Of a DNA stretch of 64,000 nt, positions 56,685 to 64,000 are shown piece after piece. The notes under the pieces were generated by a model. That model was not told where the DNA came from, ran no database searches, and saw only the letters and a list, made by a program, of their open reading frames with translations. The DNA is from Streptomyces sparsogenes (GTDB taxonomy: Bacteria > Actinomycetota > Actinomycetes > Streptomycetales > Streptomycetaceae): positions 1 through 64,000 of the forward strand of contig NZ_MAXF01000116.1 of the NCBI RefSeq assembly GCF_001704635.1, written 5' to 3'. A program made the position numbers and the translations under genes. Positions within the stretch are counted from its first letter, which is position 1, and every line of letters begins with the position of its first letter.

Positions 56685-57809
56685 TCAGTGCACCATGCAG
56701 ATGGGCGTGGCGCCCGTGTCCGGAGAGCCGCCACTGGCCGCGTAGCCGAAGGTCGTGGACGCTCCGGCGGCCAGTGAGCCGTTCCAGTCGGCGTTCGTGA
56801 CCGAGGCCGAGGAGCCCGTGGCGGTCAGCTTGCCGTTCCAGACGCTGTCCACCCGCTGCCCGGACGGCAGGGTCCAGTCGACCATCCAGGAGGAGATGGG
56901 GGTGGCGCCGGTGTTGGCCACGGTCACCTCCGCCTGGTAGCCGCCGTTCCAGGTGCTGATGGTCTTCTGGGTGGCGGTGCACTTGGCCGTCGGCGGGTCC
57001 GTCGGGGGGTCCGTCGGCGGGGTGGTCGGGTCACTGCCGCCGCTGGAGGTGCCGGGGACGGTCACCTCGCCGTTGCCGCCGTCGAACACCACGTCGGAGC
57101 AGCTGTAGAAGGTCTCCTGGCTGTCCGAGCGGGTCCAGACGGTGTAGATGATGTGGCGGCCGCTCTTGCCCGAGGGCAGGTTGGCGGTCCAGGTGTACTT
57201 GCCGTCCACGGTGCCGACCTGACCGGACAGCGGCGGGTTCGTCACCGTGTTGAACGGCTGGTCCTCCAGGTCGTTCCAGGTGAGCGGCTTCGTCGGGTCG
57301 ATGGGGCTCTTGGTGACGTAGCTGCGGAACGAACCGGGGTGCGCGGCCCAGGCGTTGTACGAGAACTGCATCGACTTCCCGGCGGTCAGATGGGTCACCG
57401 GCCAGTCCTTGCTGCCCAGGTCGAAGCCGGAGAAGTTGTAGACGGTGGCCCCGCCGCTGCACAGCTGGCCGTCCGGGATGAATCCCTTGGTGCGGCCCGC
57501 CCCGTCGGAGCGCAGCACCGCGAACCAGTTGTAGAACGGGGTGGCCCCGCCCTTGTCGTACGCGGCCTTGCAGGCGGGGTTGGTGGGCTTGACCTCGCCG
57601 GTGCTGGACAGGCTGTACTTCCAGCAGAGATAGGTGCGGCTGCCCGGCGCCAGCGGGGCGCCGTGCGCGGAGGCGCTGCTGCCGCCGCCGAAGAAGACCA
57701 GCCCGAGGGCGGGCAGCACGGCGAGCAGGACCAGCAGTGCGGGCCGACGGGCGCGGGAGCGGCCCGGCGGGTGAGCGGGACGTGCGAAGGCCATCAATCG
57801 TCGTGGCAT
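56685..57809 (-). CDS. Lytic polysaccharide monooxygenase AA10 with CBM2
   Basis: A 374-aa secreted copper enzyme that oxidatively cleaves crystalline polysaccharide. The signal peptide ends ...SSASA and the mature protein begins with His49 (HGAPLAPGSRTYLCW), the first ligand of the copper histidine brace. The second is His in NAWAAHPGSF. The AA10 domain runs to about residue 245 and has four Cys (YLCWKY, PACKA, LCSGG, YSCSD). A Pro/Thr-rich linker (TTPPTDPPTDPPT) leads to a C-terminal CBM2 (YQAEVTVANTGATPISSW). CBM2 plus a perfect CebR box upstream point to cellulose rather than chitin. Confidence 0.94.
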   Translation of the reverse strand: MPRRLMAFARPAHPPGRSRARRPALLVLLAVLPALGLVFFGGGSSASAHGAPLAPGSRTYLCWKYSLSSTGEVKPTNPACKAAYDKGGATPFYNWFAVLRSDGAGRTKGFIPDGQLCSGGATVYNFSGFDLGSKDWPVTHLTAGKSMQFSYNAWAAHPGSFRSYVTKSPIDPTKPLTWNDLEDQPFNTVTNPPLSGQVGTVDGKYTWTANLPSGKSGRHIIYTVWTRSDSQETFYSCSDVVFDGGNGEVTVPGTSSGGSDPTTPPTDPPTDPPTAKCTATQKTISTWNGGYQAEVTVANTGATPISSWMVDWTLPSGQRVDSVWNGKLTATGSSASVTNADWNGSLAAGASTTFGYAASGGSPDTGATPICMVH

Positions 57810-57855
57810 TGCGCTACTTCTTCCCTTCGACGCGAACGGGTCAGGAACCGTCGTA

Positions 57856-57869
57856 TGGGAGCGCTCCCA
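57856..57869. promoter_or_regulatory. CebR box
   Basis: TGGGAGCGCTCCCA, a perfect 14-bp palindrome identical to the CebR operator of Streptomyces, lies 47 bp upstream of the LPMO start. CebR represses cellulose-use genes until cello-oligosaccharides release it. The rest of the 155-bp gap to treY shows no gene. Confidence 0.92.
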
Positions 57870-57964
57870 AGTTACTTTGTGAAGGTAGCGCCGTCCGCAA
57901 GAGCTGTAAATGCTTTACACCGCGAAGGCAGCCCGAGTTCTGGCGGGGCGTCAGGCCCGAGGCG

Positions 57965-60499
57965 TCAGGCCGGAACCAGCAGCGCCACCGGGAGCCGGTC
58001 GAGGAGTTCGCCCAGCGAGGCGGCCCCCTCGGCCGTCCGTCCGGTCAGCAGGTCCCGCCAGCGGCCCGGCGGCAGCGGCAGCGCCGTCTCGCGCCAGCCG
58101 CCCGCCTCCGCGAGCCGTCGCGAGAGCCGGGTGACGACGGTGACCGCCCCGCCGCCCCCCTCGCCCCGGCCCGTATCGCCCCGCCCCGTATCGCCCGGGC
58201 CCGTATCGCCCCGGCCCCCATCACCCGCGCCCGCGCCGCCCTCGCTCCCGGCGGCTCCCGCGCGCAGGAAGGCCACACAGTGCGCGGCCGCCGGGCCCTC
58301 GGCGGACAGCGGGGTGTAGCCGGCCGACGTCCCGAACCACTGGGGGTGGCGCCGCCGCAGCCGCAGGGCGGCCGAGGTCAGCAGCAGCTTCTCGGCCGAC
58401 ACCCCGTCCGGCACGCCCCCCGCGTCCAGCCGGTCGAGCGCCTCGGGGCGCGGCTCGGGCGGGCGGCGGTTGTCGGGGTCGACCAGCGCGGCATAGGTGT
58501 GCTCGGTGCCCATGTAGAGGTCCGGCACCCCCGGCATGGTCAGCTGGAGCAGCGCCGCGCCCAGCATGTTGGCCCGCGCGGGGGCGTCCAGCGCGTCGCC
58601 GAGCGCCGCCCACGCCCGGTGGCCGGGGTCGCACGGGCCGGCCTTGAGGAAGCGGGCGACCTCCTCCTCGTACTCCGGGTCCTGCTCGGTCCACGTCGTG
58701 CGCAGCCCCGCCTCCCGCACCGCCTTGAGGACCGCCGGGACCAGCCGCTCGCCGTCCGGCGGCCCCAGGCCCACCGCGGTCTGCCACGCCGTCCACTCCA
58801 GATGGGGGTCGGGAGCAGGCGCGGCGCCCGCCGCCGTGTCCCGCACCCCCAGCGCCTCCAGCAGCCGCCCCCAGCGGTCCGGGCACTCGGTCAGCGCGGC
58901 GAGCCGCGCCCGCACGTCCGCGCTGCGCTTGGTGTCATGGGTGGACAGCACGGTGCCGGTCGCGGGCCAGTCGGACCGCAGCCGGGCGGCGAAGGCGTGG
59001 AACTCGGCGGGGGTGACGGCCGGCCGCCCGGGATCGCCGCCGACCTCCGCGGCCGAGAGCAGGGGCGTGTACCGGTAGAAGGCGGTGTCCTCGACCGATT
59101 TGGCCCGCAGAGCCGCGGCGGTCTGGGCGAAGCGCGCGCAGAAGTCGCGGTGGTGCGGCCCGTCCCCCAGCCTGCCGAGCGCCGCGTCCCGCACCGTGAA
59201 CACCACCCGCGCCTCCTCCCGCACCGCGAACGCCGCCCGCGCGTCCTCCGCCGCCACGGTCAGCATCTCGGCGTCGGCCTCCGCCACCGGGCCGCCGGGG
59301 GAGACGTACGGGCGGTAGACCGGCAGCCGCACCAGCAGCTCGCGGATCGCCGTGCGCAGCGCCCAGGGGGCGTGGTCGCGCAGCCGGGGATCGGCGGCGC
59401 AGAGCCGGACCGCGGTGCGCGCCAGCCGCTCCACCTCGGCGGCCAGCTCATGGGTCACCACCCGGCGCGCGGCCCGCCGCACGGTCGCCGGCCAGTCGCC
59501 GCCCAGGTCGTCGGGGGGCACGGCGAAGCCGCGGTAGACGGCGGTCAGCGTCTCCAGCCCGGCCGGGTCGACGAAGAGGCCGTCGATGTGGTGCAGGGCG
59601 TCATAGCCGGTCGTCCCGGCGACCGGCCAGGGGGCGGGCAGCCGCTCGCCGCGGGCGAGGATCTTCTCGACGACGGTCCACCGGCCGCCGCCCGCCGCGG
59701 CCCGCACCGCGCGGTCCAGCCGCCGCAGATAGCCCTCCGGGTCGGCGAGGCCGTCCGGGTGGTCCACCCGCAGCCCGTCGACCACCCCGTCGCGCACCAG
59801 CTCCAGCAGCTTCCCATGGGTCGCCTCGAAGACCTCGGGGTCCTCCACCCGCACCGCGATCAGCTCGGAGATGGTGAAGAACCGCCGGTAGTTCAGCTCC
59901 GTGCGGGCCAGCCGCCACCAGGACAGCCGGTACCACTGCCGGTCGAGCAGCTCGGGCAGAGGCAACCGCTCGGTGCCTGGCCGCAGCGGAAACTCGTGGT
60001 CGTGGTAGCGCAGCACCCCGTCCTCCACCCGCAGCCGCGCCAGCTCGTCGCCGAGGGGGCCGCCGAGGACCGGCAGCAGCACCTTCCCGCCGTGCCGCCC
60101 CCAGTCGATGTCGAACCACCGCGCGCACGGCGAGGCGGGGCCGTCCCTCAGCACCTCCCACAGCTGCTTGTTGAGCCGCTCGGGAACGGGCACCGCCATG
60201 TGGTTGGGGACGATGTCGACGATCAGCCCGAGCCCGTGGGCGTGTGCCGCGCGGGCGAGGGAGCGCAGCCCCTCCTCGCCGCCCAGCTCCGCCCGCACGG
60301 CCGAGTGGTCGACCACGTCATAGCCGTGGGTGGAGCCGGGGCGGGCCTCCAGCACCGGCGAGAGATGCAGATGCGACACGCCGAGCGAGGCCAGGTACGG
60401 CACGGCCGCCCGCGCCGCCGCGAAGGGGAAGGCGGGCTGCAGCTGCAGCCGGTAGGTGGCGGTCGGGGCGGACCCGGGAGCGATGCGGTCGAACGTCAT
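57965..60499 (-). CDS. treY: Malto-oligosyltrehalose synthase
   Basis: GH13 enzyme that turns the reducing end of maltodextrin into a trehalose unit, which TreZ then releases. The 844-aa product has ATYRLQLQPAFPFAAARAAVPYL near residue 14, GLIVDIVPNHMAVP near 92, DGLRVDHPDGLADPEGYLRRL (nucleophile Asp) near 235, TVVEKILARGERLP (acid Glu) near 275, and TVLSTHDTKRSADVRARLAAL near 520. A Gly/Asp/Arg repeat run (GDTGRGDTGRGEGG) lies near residue 770, probably disordered. ATG at 60499. It is downstream of glgX on the same strand, with a 178-bp gap of 12-bp repeats. Confidence 0.96.
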   Translation of the reverse strand: MTFDRIAPGSAPTATYRLQLQPAFPFAAARAAVPYLASLGVSHLHLSPVLEARPGSTHGYDVVDHSAVRAELGGEEGLRSLARAAHAHGLGLIVDIVPNHMAVPVPERLNKQLWEVLRDGPASPCARWFDIDWGRHGGKVLLPVLGGPLGDELARLRVEDGVLRYHDHEFPLRPGTERLPLPELLDRQWYRLSWWRLARTELNYRRFFTISELIAVRVEDPEVFEATHGKLLELVRDGVVDGLRVDHPDGLADPEGYLRRLDRAVRAAAGGGRWTVVEKILARGERLPAPWPVAGTTGYDALHHIDGLFVDPAGLETLTAVYRGFAVPPDDLGGDWPATVRRAARRVVTHELAAEVERLARTAVRLCAADPRLRDHAPWALRTAIRELLVRLPVYRPYVSPGGPVAEADAEMLTVAAEDARAAFAVREEARVVFTVRDAALGRLGDGPHHRDFCARFAQTAAALRAKSVEDTAFYRYTPLLSAAEVGGDPGRPAVTPAEFHAFAARLRSDWPATGTVLSTHDTKRSADVRARLAALTECPDRWGRLLEALGVRDTAAGAAPAPDPHLEWTAWQTAVGLGPPDGERLVPAVLKAVREAGLRTTWTEQDPEYEEEVARFLKAGPCDPGHRAWAALGDALDAPARANMLGAALLQLTMPGVPDLYMGTEHTYAALVDPDNRRPPEPRPEALDRLDAGGVPDGVSAEKLLLTSAALRLRRRHPQWFGTSAGYTPLSAEGPAAAHCVAFLRAGAAGSEGGAGAGDGGRGDTGPGDTGRGDTGRGEGGGGAVTVVTRLSRRLAEAGGWRETALPLPPGRWRDLLTGRTAEGAASLGELLDRLPVALLVPA

Positions 60500-60575
60500 A
60501 GAACGTACGTACCCACAACCCGCCCGCCATCAGATCGGCGCACCCGCCAAACACTCGTACGAGGGTTTCTGGGCC

Positions 60576-60672
60576 CGAACGGGAACCCGAACGGGAAACC
60601 CGAACGGAAGCCCGGCCGGGAACCCGCACAGCAGCCTCACACGAACCGAACGGGAACCCGAGCGGCGAAACC
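60576..60672. repeat. Degenerate 12-bp tandem repeats between glgX and treY
   Basis: Units of consensus cgaacgggaacc recur about eight times, with exact copies at 60576-60587 and 60647-60658 and one 13-bp unit. They occupy the gap between the glgX stop (60678) and treY start (60499). The ggaaccc core also appears in the 17-bp array after dxs. Confidence 0.75.
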
Positions 60673-60677
60673 CGGAG

Positions 60678-62807
60678 CTACGCCGGCCGCTGGAGCACCA
60701 GCAGGCTCCGGTCCACCAGCGTCAGCCGGTCGCCCGCAGCCACCTTCGCCCCGCTGCCGGGCTCCACGCCCTCCGGCAGCGAGGTGTCCACGATGAGCTG
60801 CCACTGCTTGCCGTGGTCGACGGGCACGGTGAAGTCCAGCGGCTCGTGGTGCGCGTTGAACATCAGCAGGAAGGAGTCGTCGGTGATCCGCTCCCCGCGC
60901 GGCCCCGGCTCGGAGATCGCGTTGCCGTTGAGGAAGACCGTCAGCGACTTGGCGTGCGCGGCCTGCCAGTCGCGCTGCCGCATCTCCTCGCCCTCGGCCG
61001 TGAACCAGGCGATGTCCGAGAGCTCGTCGTGGGTGCCTTCCACCGGCCTCCCGTGGAAGAAGCGGCGGCGCCGGAAGACCGGGTGGTCGCGGCGCAGCCA
61101 GATCAGCGAGCGGGTGAAGCGCAGCAGTTCCAGGGCCGGGGCGTCCGCCTCGTTCCTGGGGTCCGGCCAGTGCACCCAGGAGACCTCGTTGTCCTGGCAG
61201 TACGCGTTGTTGTTGCCGTGCTGGGTGCGCGCGAACTCGTCGCCGTGGCTGAGCATCGGCACGCCCTGGGAGAGCATCAGGGTGGCGATGAAGTTGCGCA
61301 TCTGGCGCCCGCGCAGCGCCAGCACGCCGGGGTCGTCGGTGTCGCCCTCGACGCCGCAGTTCCAGGAGCGGTTGTAGCTCTCGCCGTCCTGGTTGCCCTC
61401 GCCGTTGGCCTCGTTGTGCTTCTTGTCGTACGAGACCAGGTCGCGCAGGGTGAAGCCGTCGTGGCAGGTGACGAAGTTGACGGAGGCCAGCGGCCGCCGC
61501 CCGTCGCTCTGGTAGAGGTCGGAGGAGCCGGTCAGCCGGGAGGCGAACTCGGCGAGGGTGCGCGGCTCGCCCCGCCACAGGTCGCGCACCGTGTCGCGGA
61601 ACTTGCCGTTCCATTCGGTCCACAGGGGCGGGAAGTTCCCCACCTGGTAGCCGCCCTCGCCGACGTCCCAGGGCTCGGCGATCAGCTTCACCTGGCTGAC
61701 CACCGGGTCCTGCTGCACCAGGTCGAAGAACGAGGACAGCCGGTCCACCTCGTGGAACTGCCGGGCGAGCGTGGCCGCCAGATCGAAGCGGAAGCCGTCG
61801 ACCCGCATCTCGGTCACCCAGTAGCGCAGCGAGTCCATGATCAGCTGCAGCACGTGCGGGCTGCGCATCAGCAGGGAGTTCCCGGTGCCGGTGGTGTCCA
61901 TGTAGTACCGCCGGTCGTTGCTCAGCCGGTAGTACGAGGCGTTGTCCAGGCCCCGGAAGGACAGCGTGGGCCCCAGATGGTTGCCCTCGGCGGTGTGGTT
62001 GTAGACGACGTCGAGGATGACCTCGATGCCGGCCTGGTGGAGGGCGCGGACCGCCGACTTGAACTCCAGGACCTGCTGCCCCCGGTCGCCCCAGGAGGCG
62101 TACGCGTTGTGCGGGGCGAAGAACCCGATGGTGTTGTAGCCCCAGTAGTTCGACAGGCCCGCGTCGACCAGCCGGTGGTCGTGCACGAACTGGTGCACCG
62201 GCATCAGTTCCAGCGTGGTGACGCCCAGCTCCGTCAGGTGTTCGATGATCGCGGGGTGGGCGAGCGCCGCGTAGGTGCCGCGCAGCTCGTCCGGCAGCCG
62301 AGGGTGGAGCATGGTGAGGCCCTTGACGTGGGCCTCGTAGATGACGGTGCGGTGGTAGTCGGTGCGCGGCGGCCGGTCGTCGCCCCAGTCGAAGTACGGG
62401 TTGACGACCACCGAGGCCATGGTGTGCGGGGCCGAGTCGAGGTCGTTCCGTTTCTCGGGCCGCTGGAAGTGGTAGCCGTAGACCTCCTCGCCCCAGCGGA
62501 TCCGGCCGCTGATCGCCCTGGCGTAGGGGTCGAGCAGCAGTTTGGCCGAGTTGCAGCGGTGGCCGCGCTCCGGTTGGTACGGACCGTGGGCCCGGAAGCC
62601 GTACCGCTGCCCGGGCATGATCCCCGGCAGATAGGCATGGCGTACGAAGGCGTCGGTCTCGCGCAGCTCCACCGCGGTCTCCGAGCCGTCGTCGTGCAGT
62701 AGGCACAGCTCGATCCGCGCGGCGGCCTCCGAGAAGACCGCGAAGTTGGTTCCGGCGCCGTCGTAGGTGGCGCCCAGGGGGTAAGCCTGTCCCGGCCAGA
62801 CCTGCAT
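60678..62807 (-). CDS. glgX: Glycogen debranching enzyme
   Basis: Isoamylase-type GH13 enzyme that cuts alpha-1,6 branches in glycogen and limit dextrins. The 709-aa product starts with a CBM48-type sandwich (YPLGATYDGAGTNFAVFSEA). The barrel has EVILDVVYNHTAEGNHLGPT near residue 250, DGFRFDLAATLAR (nucleophile Asp) near 337, QVKLIAEPWDVGEGGYQVG (acid Glu) near 373, and FVTCHDGFTLRDLVSYDKKHN near 450. All catalytic residues are intact. ATG at 62807. It is upstream of treY on the same strand and supplies linear chains for TreY/TreZ. Confidence 0.96.
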   Translation of the reverse strand: MQVWPGQAYPLGATYDGAGTNFAVFSEAAARIELCLLHDDGSETAVELRETDAFVRHAYLPGIMPGQRYGFRAHGPYQPERGHRCNSAKLLLDPYARAISGRIRWGEEVYGYHFQRPEKRNDLDSAPHTMASVVVNPYFDWGDDRPPRTDYHRTVIYEAHVKGLTMLHPRLPDELRGTYAALAHPAIIEHLTELGVTTLELMPVHQFVHDHRLVDAGLSNYWGYNTIGFFAPHNAYASWGDRGQQVLEFKSAVRALHQAGIEVILDVVYNHTAEGNHLGPTLSFRGLDNASYYRLSNDRRYYMDTTGTGNSLLMRSPHVLQLIMDSLRYWVTEMRVDGFRFDLAATLARQFHEVDRLSSFFDLVQQDPVVSQVKLIAEPWDVGEGGYQVGNFPPLWTEWNGKFRDTVRDLWRGEPRTLAEFASRLTGSSDLYQSDGRRPLASVNFVTCHDGFTLRDLVSYDKKHNEANGEGNQDGESYNRSWNCGVEGDTDDPGVLALRGRQMRNFIATLMLSQGVPMLSHGDEFARTQHGNNNAYCQDNEVSWVHWPDPRNEADAPALELLRFTRSLIWLRRDHPVFRRRRFFHGRPVEGTHDELSDIAWFTAEGEEMRQRDWQAAHAKSLTVFLNGNAISEPGPRGERITDDSFLLMFNAHHEPLDFTVPVDHGKQWQLIVDTSLPEGVEPGSGAKVAAGDRLTLVDRSLLVLQRPA

Positions 62808-63030
62808 GCGTCGACTCTTCCACTTCTTCCCCGGGGGCGGCGAGCACCCCTGACGGCGGGCAGGGAGGAATCCTTGCCCAACTCGCGCCCCCCGGCAGCA
62901 CTTTCACCACAACTTCCTGAAAACCAGAGGCAACCCGCGGCCAGATCGGTTCGTCCTACCGGGTGACCTACCCATGCCGGATCTCCCGGTATGTGGTGCC
63001 CTGTGACATGAGGGGGAATTGGGGGAGAAT

Positions 63031-63843
63031 GTGCGCACGATGATGCACCGCCACCTGGGCAAGGTGGTGGCCGGTGCGGCCATCGCGGTCACCGCCACCG
63101 CGGTGATGGTGGGAGTGACCCTCCCGAGCGACGCGTCCGGCCAGGAGAGGGGCGCGAAGGGCGACGGGGGCCCGCAGGGCTCGACGGCCGAGCAGAGCCA
63201 GTCGCCGCGGCAGCGGCCCGCCGTCGTGGAGTCCGCCCCCGAGCAGGGGAGGACGGGCACCGGCCGGGACCCGCTGACGGACGACGAGATGAAGCGCGCC
63301 CAGACGATCGCGCTCACCCGGGGCTTCCGCGACAGCAGCGAGAACGTCACCGGCGGCAAGGGTCCCCAGCGGCTGGCCGTCGACCTCGAGGAGCTGTCCC
63401 CCCAGGAGGCGGCCGAGGCCGACCCGCCGCGCCGCGCCGAGGTCTCGTACTACGACTACAAGGACGACACCTACGTCACCAAGACCGTGGACCTCGCCTC
63501 CGGCAAGGTCGTCCACACCGACACCCAGCGCGGGGTCCAGCCGCCGCCCACCCGGGAAGAGGCGAGCGAGGCCGTCCGGCTGCTGATCGCCGACAAGCTC
63601 GGCGCCGGGCTCAAGGCCGACTACAAGGACGCCACCAGCAGAGCGCTGACCAACCCGGACCAGCTGACCGTCACCGGCTTCGTCTACCGCGTCGACGAGG
63701 AGAACGCCGGGCCGGCCGCCCTCGCGGACTGCGGGAAGCACCGCTGCGTACGGCTGTTCACCAAGGTGGTCAACGGCCCGTGGATCGACACCCGGCAGCT
63801 GGTGATCGACCTGAGCGACCGCACCGTCCACCGGCTGGGCTGA
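63031..63843 (+). CDS. Secreted protein, function unknown
   Basis: A 270-aa exported protein. After the hydrophobic signal (VVAGAAIAVTATAVMVGVTLP) comes a Gly/Gln/Pro-rich spacer and then a conserved-looking domain (DDEMKRAQTIALTRGFRDSSE, RAEVSYYDYKDDTYVTKTVDL, GKVVHTDTQRGVQPPPTREEA). It ends WIDTRQLVIDLSDRTVHRLG. Two Cys (ADCGKHRCVRLF) may be disulfide-bonded. I recall similar proteins encoded just before secreted copper amine oxidases in Streptomyces, and the pattern resembles that enzyme's N-terminal domain, so it may be a partner. GTG at 63031 is chosen because ggggg lies 5 nt upstream; ATG at 63040/63043 or TTG at 63019 are possible. Confidence 0.7.
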   Translation: MRTMMHRHLGKVVAGAAIAVTATAVMVGVTLPSDASGQERGAKGDGGPQGSTAEQSQSPRQRPAVVESAPEQGRTGTGRDPLTDDEMKRAQTIALTRGFRDSSENVTGGKGPQRLAVDLEELSPQEAAEADPPRRAEVSYYDYKDDTYVTKTVDLASGKVVHTDTQRGVQPPPTREEASEAVRLLIADKLGAGLKADYKDATSRALTNPDQLTVTGFVYRVDEENAGPAALADCGKHRCVRLFTKVVNGPWIDTRQLVIDLSDRTVHRLG

Positions 63844-63900
63844 CGGGCGCCGGCGCGCCCTTCCCCGCATACCTTCACGTTCCTCACAGGAGTACCACCA

Positions 63901-64000
63901 TGCCTGAAAGAAGGCTCAGCCGTACCCGGGCCCGGGTCGCGGCGGCCGTGGGCGCCTCCGCCCTCATCGGGGTCACGGCCGTCGCGGCGGGTCCGGCCGG
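63901..64000 (+). CDS. Start of a secreted protein (cut by the window end)
   Basis: ATG at 63901, preceded by acaggagtacc with AGGAG 7-8 nt upstream, opens a frame of 33 codons to the right edge. The product begins MPERRLSRTRARVAAAVGAS and continues with a hydrophobic segment (ALIGVTAVAAGP), a typical Sec signal peptide with an Arg-rich start. The identity cannot be told from the fragment. By memory of Streptomyces gene order it could be a copper amine oxidase, but nothing here shows that. Confidence 0.75.

Noticed and set aside
57737..60796. 1019-codon open frame antisense to treY
   Set aside because: TreY motifs are complete on the other strand and the antisense product is low-complexity.
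1..64000. tRNA, rRNA, riboswitch and complete insertion sequence
   Set aside because: No cloverleaf with a T-loop/anticodon pattern, no rRNA-like conserved stretch, no known riboswitch core and no transposase frame could be recognised by eye.

Overview
The window is 64 kb of very GC-rich chromosomal DNA from a Streptomyces or close relative. Evidence for this is the strong third-position G/C bias with long open shadow frames, frequent GTG starts, GGAG-type ribosome sites, an actinobacterial heme pathway ending in HemQ, a perfect CebR box, DmdR/IdeR-type iron boxes, and the gene order dxs ... fadB-fadA-rnd ... hemE ... hemQ ... murC-msrB, which I recall as part of the conserved Streptomyces core. 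No rRNA, tRNA, CRISPR array, prophage or intact transposase was seen.

Layout. 1-3483: 3' part of dxs, a nine-unit 17-bp tandem array, a strong terminator and an APC permease. 3500-7540: a reverse-strand iron-siderophore ABC importer (two permeases, ATPase, lipoprotein) with an iron box before its first gene and another before the lipoprotein gene. 7565-9114: a divergent pair (NYN-type protein and a lectin-like beta-propeller). 9155-13525: an accessory locus with a secreted alpha/beta-hydrolase/propeller, a membrane-anchored protein, a GvpU-like protein, a 41-aa CxxCxGxG zinc protein and a divergent membrane-anchored protein, around a shared intergenic region with inverted repeats. 13584-18393: fatty-acid beta-oxidation fadB/fadA and RNase D. 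18529-20384: an orphan LuxR-type regulator, a MITE-like hairpin element and a DUF3000 gene. 20476-25499: heme genes hemE, hemG/cgoX and hemQ with an uncharacterised Cys/His triple-repeat protein between them. 25448-30764: a secreted tripeptidyl-aminopeptidase-like hydrolase and a three-gene cassette of a DUF692/MNIO enzyme with two TIGR04222-type membrane proteins, one ending in a nine-Cys, Cys-Gly tail. 30852-32340: a divergent HxlR regulator/quinone oxidoreductase pair. 32560-37350: a penicillin-binding protein with a degenerate transpeptidase site, a CE4-like deacetylase and a baeRF-type protein. 37430-46235: Pth2-like hydrolase, single-gene ABC exporter, Tat-exported PhoX-family protein, ZapE, RibD-like reductase, USP-like protein, murC and msrB. 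46297-51415: a membrane protein flanked by an exact 26-bp direct repeat, treZ, a GNAT gene with a possible 19-codon leader peptide, and a MerR/aminotransferase pair. 51531-55447: a two-component system, a small membrane protein and a dihydrolipoyl dehydrogenase. 55603-64000: LysR regulator, CebR-box-controlled cellulose-type LPMO, treY, glgX, and a small secreted protein before the start of a further secreted protein.

How the genes work together. treY, treZ and glgX make trehalose from, and debranch, glycogen. hemE, hemG and hemQ make heme by the coproporphyrin route, and the importer supplies iron. The PBP, CE4-like protein and murC concern the cell wall. The most promising little-described system is the MNIO cassette at 27309-30764: an enzyme of a family known to modify cysteines in ribosomal peptides sits 5 bp from a membrane protein whose C-terminus looks like a built-in Cys-rich substrate.
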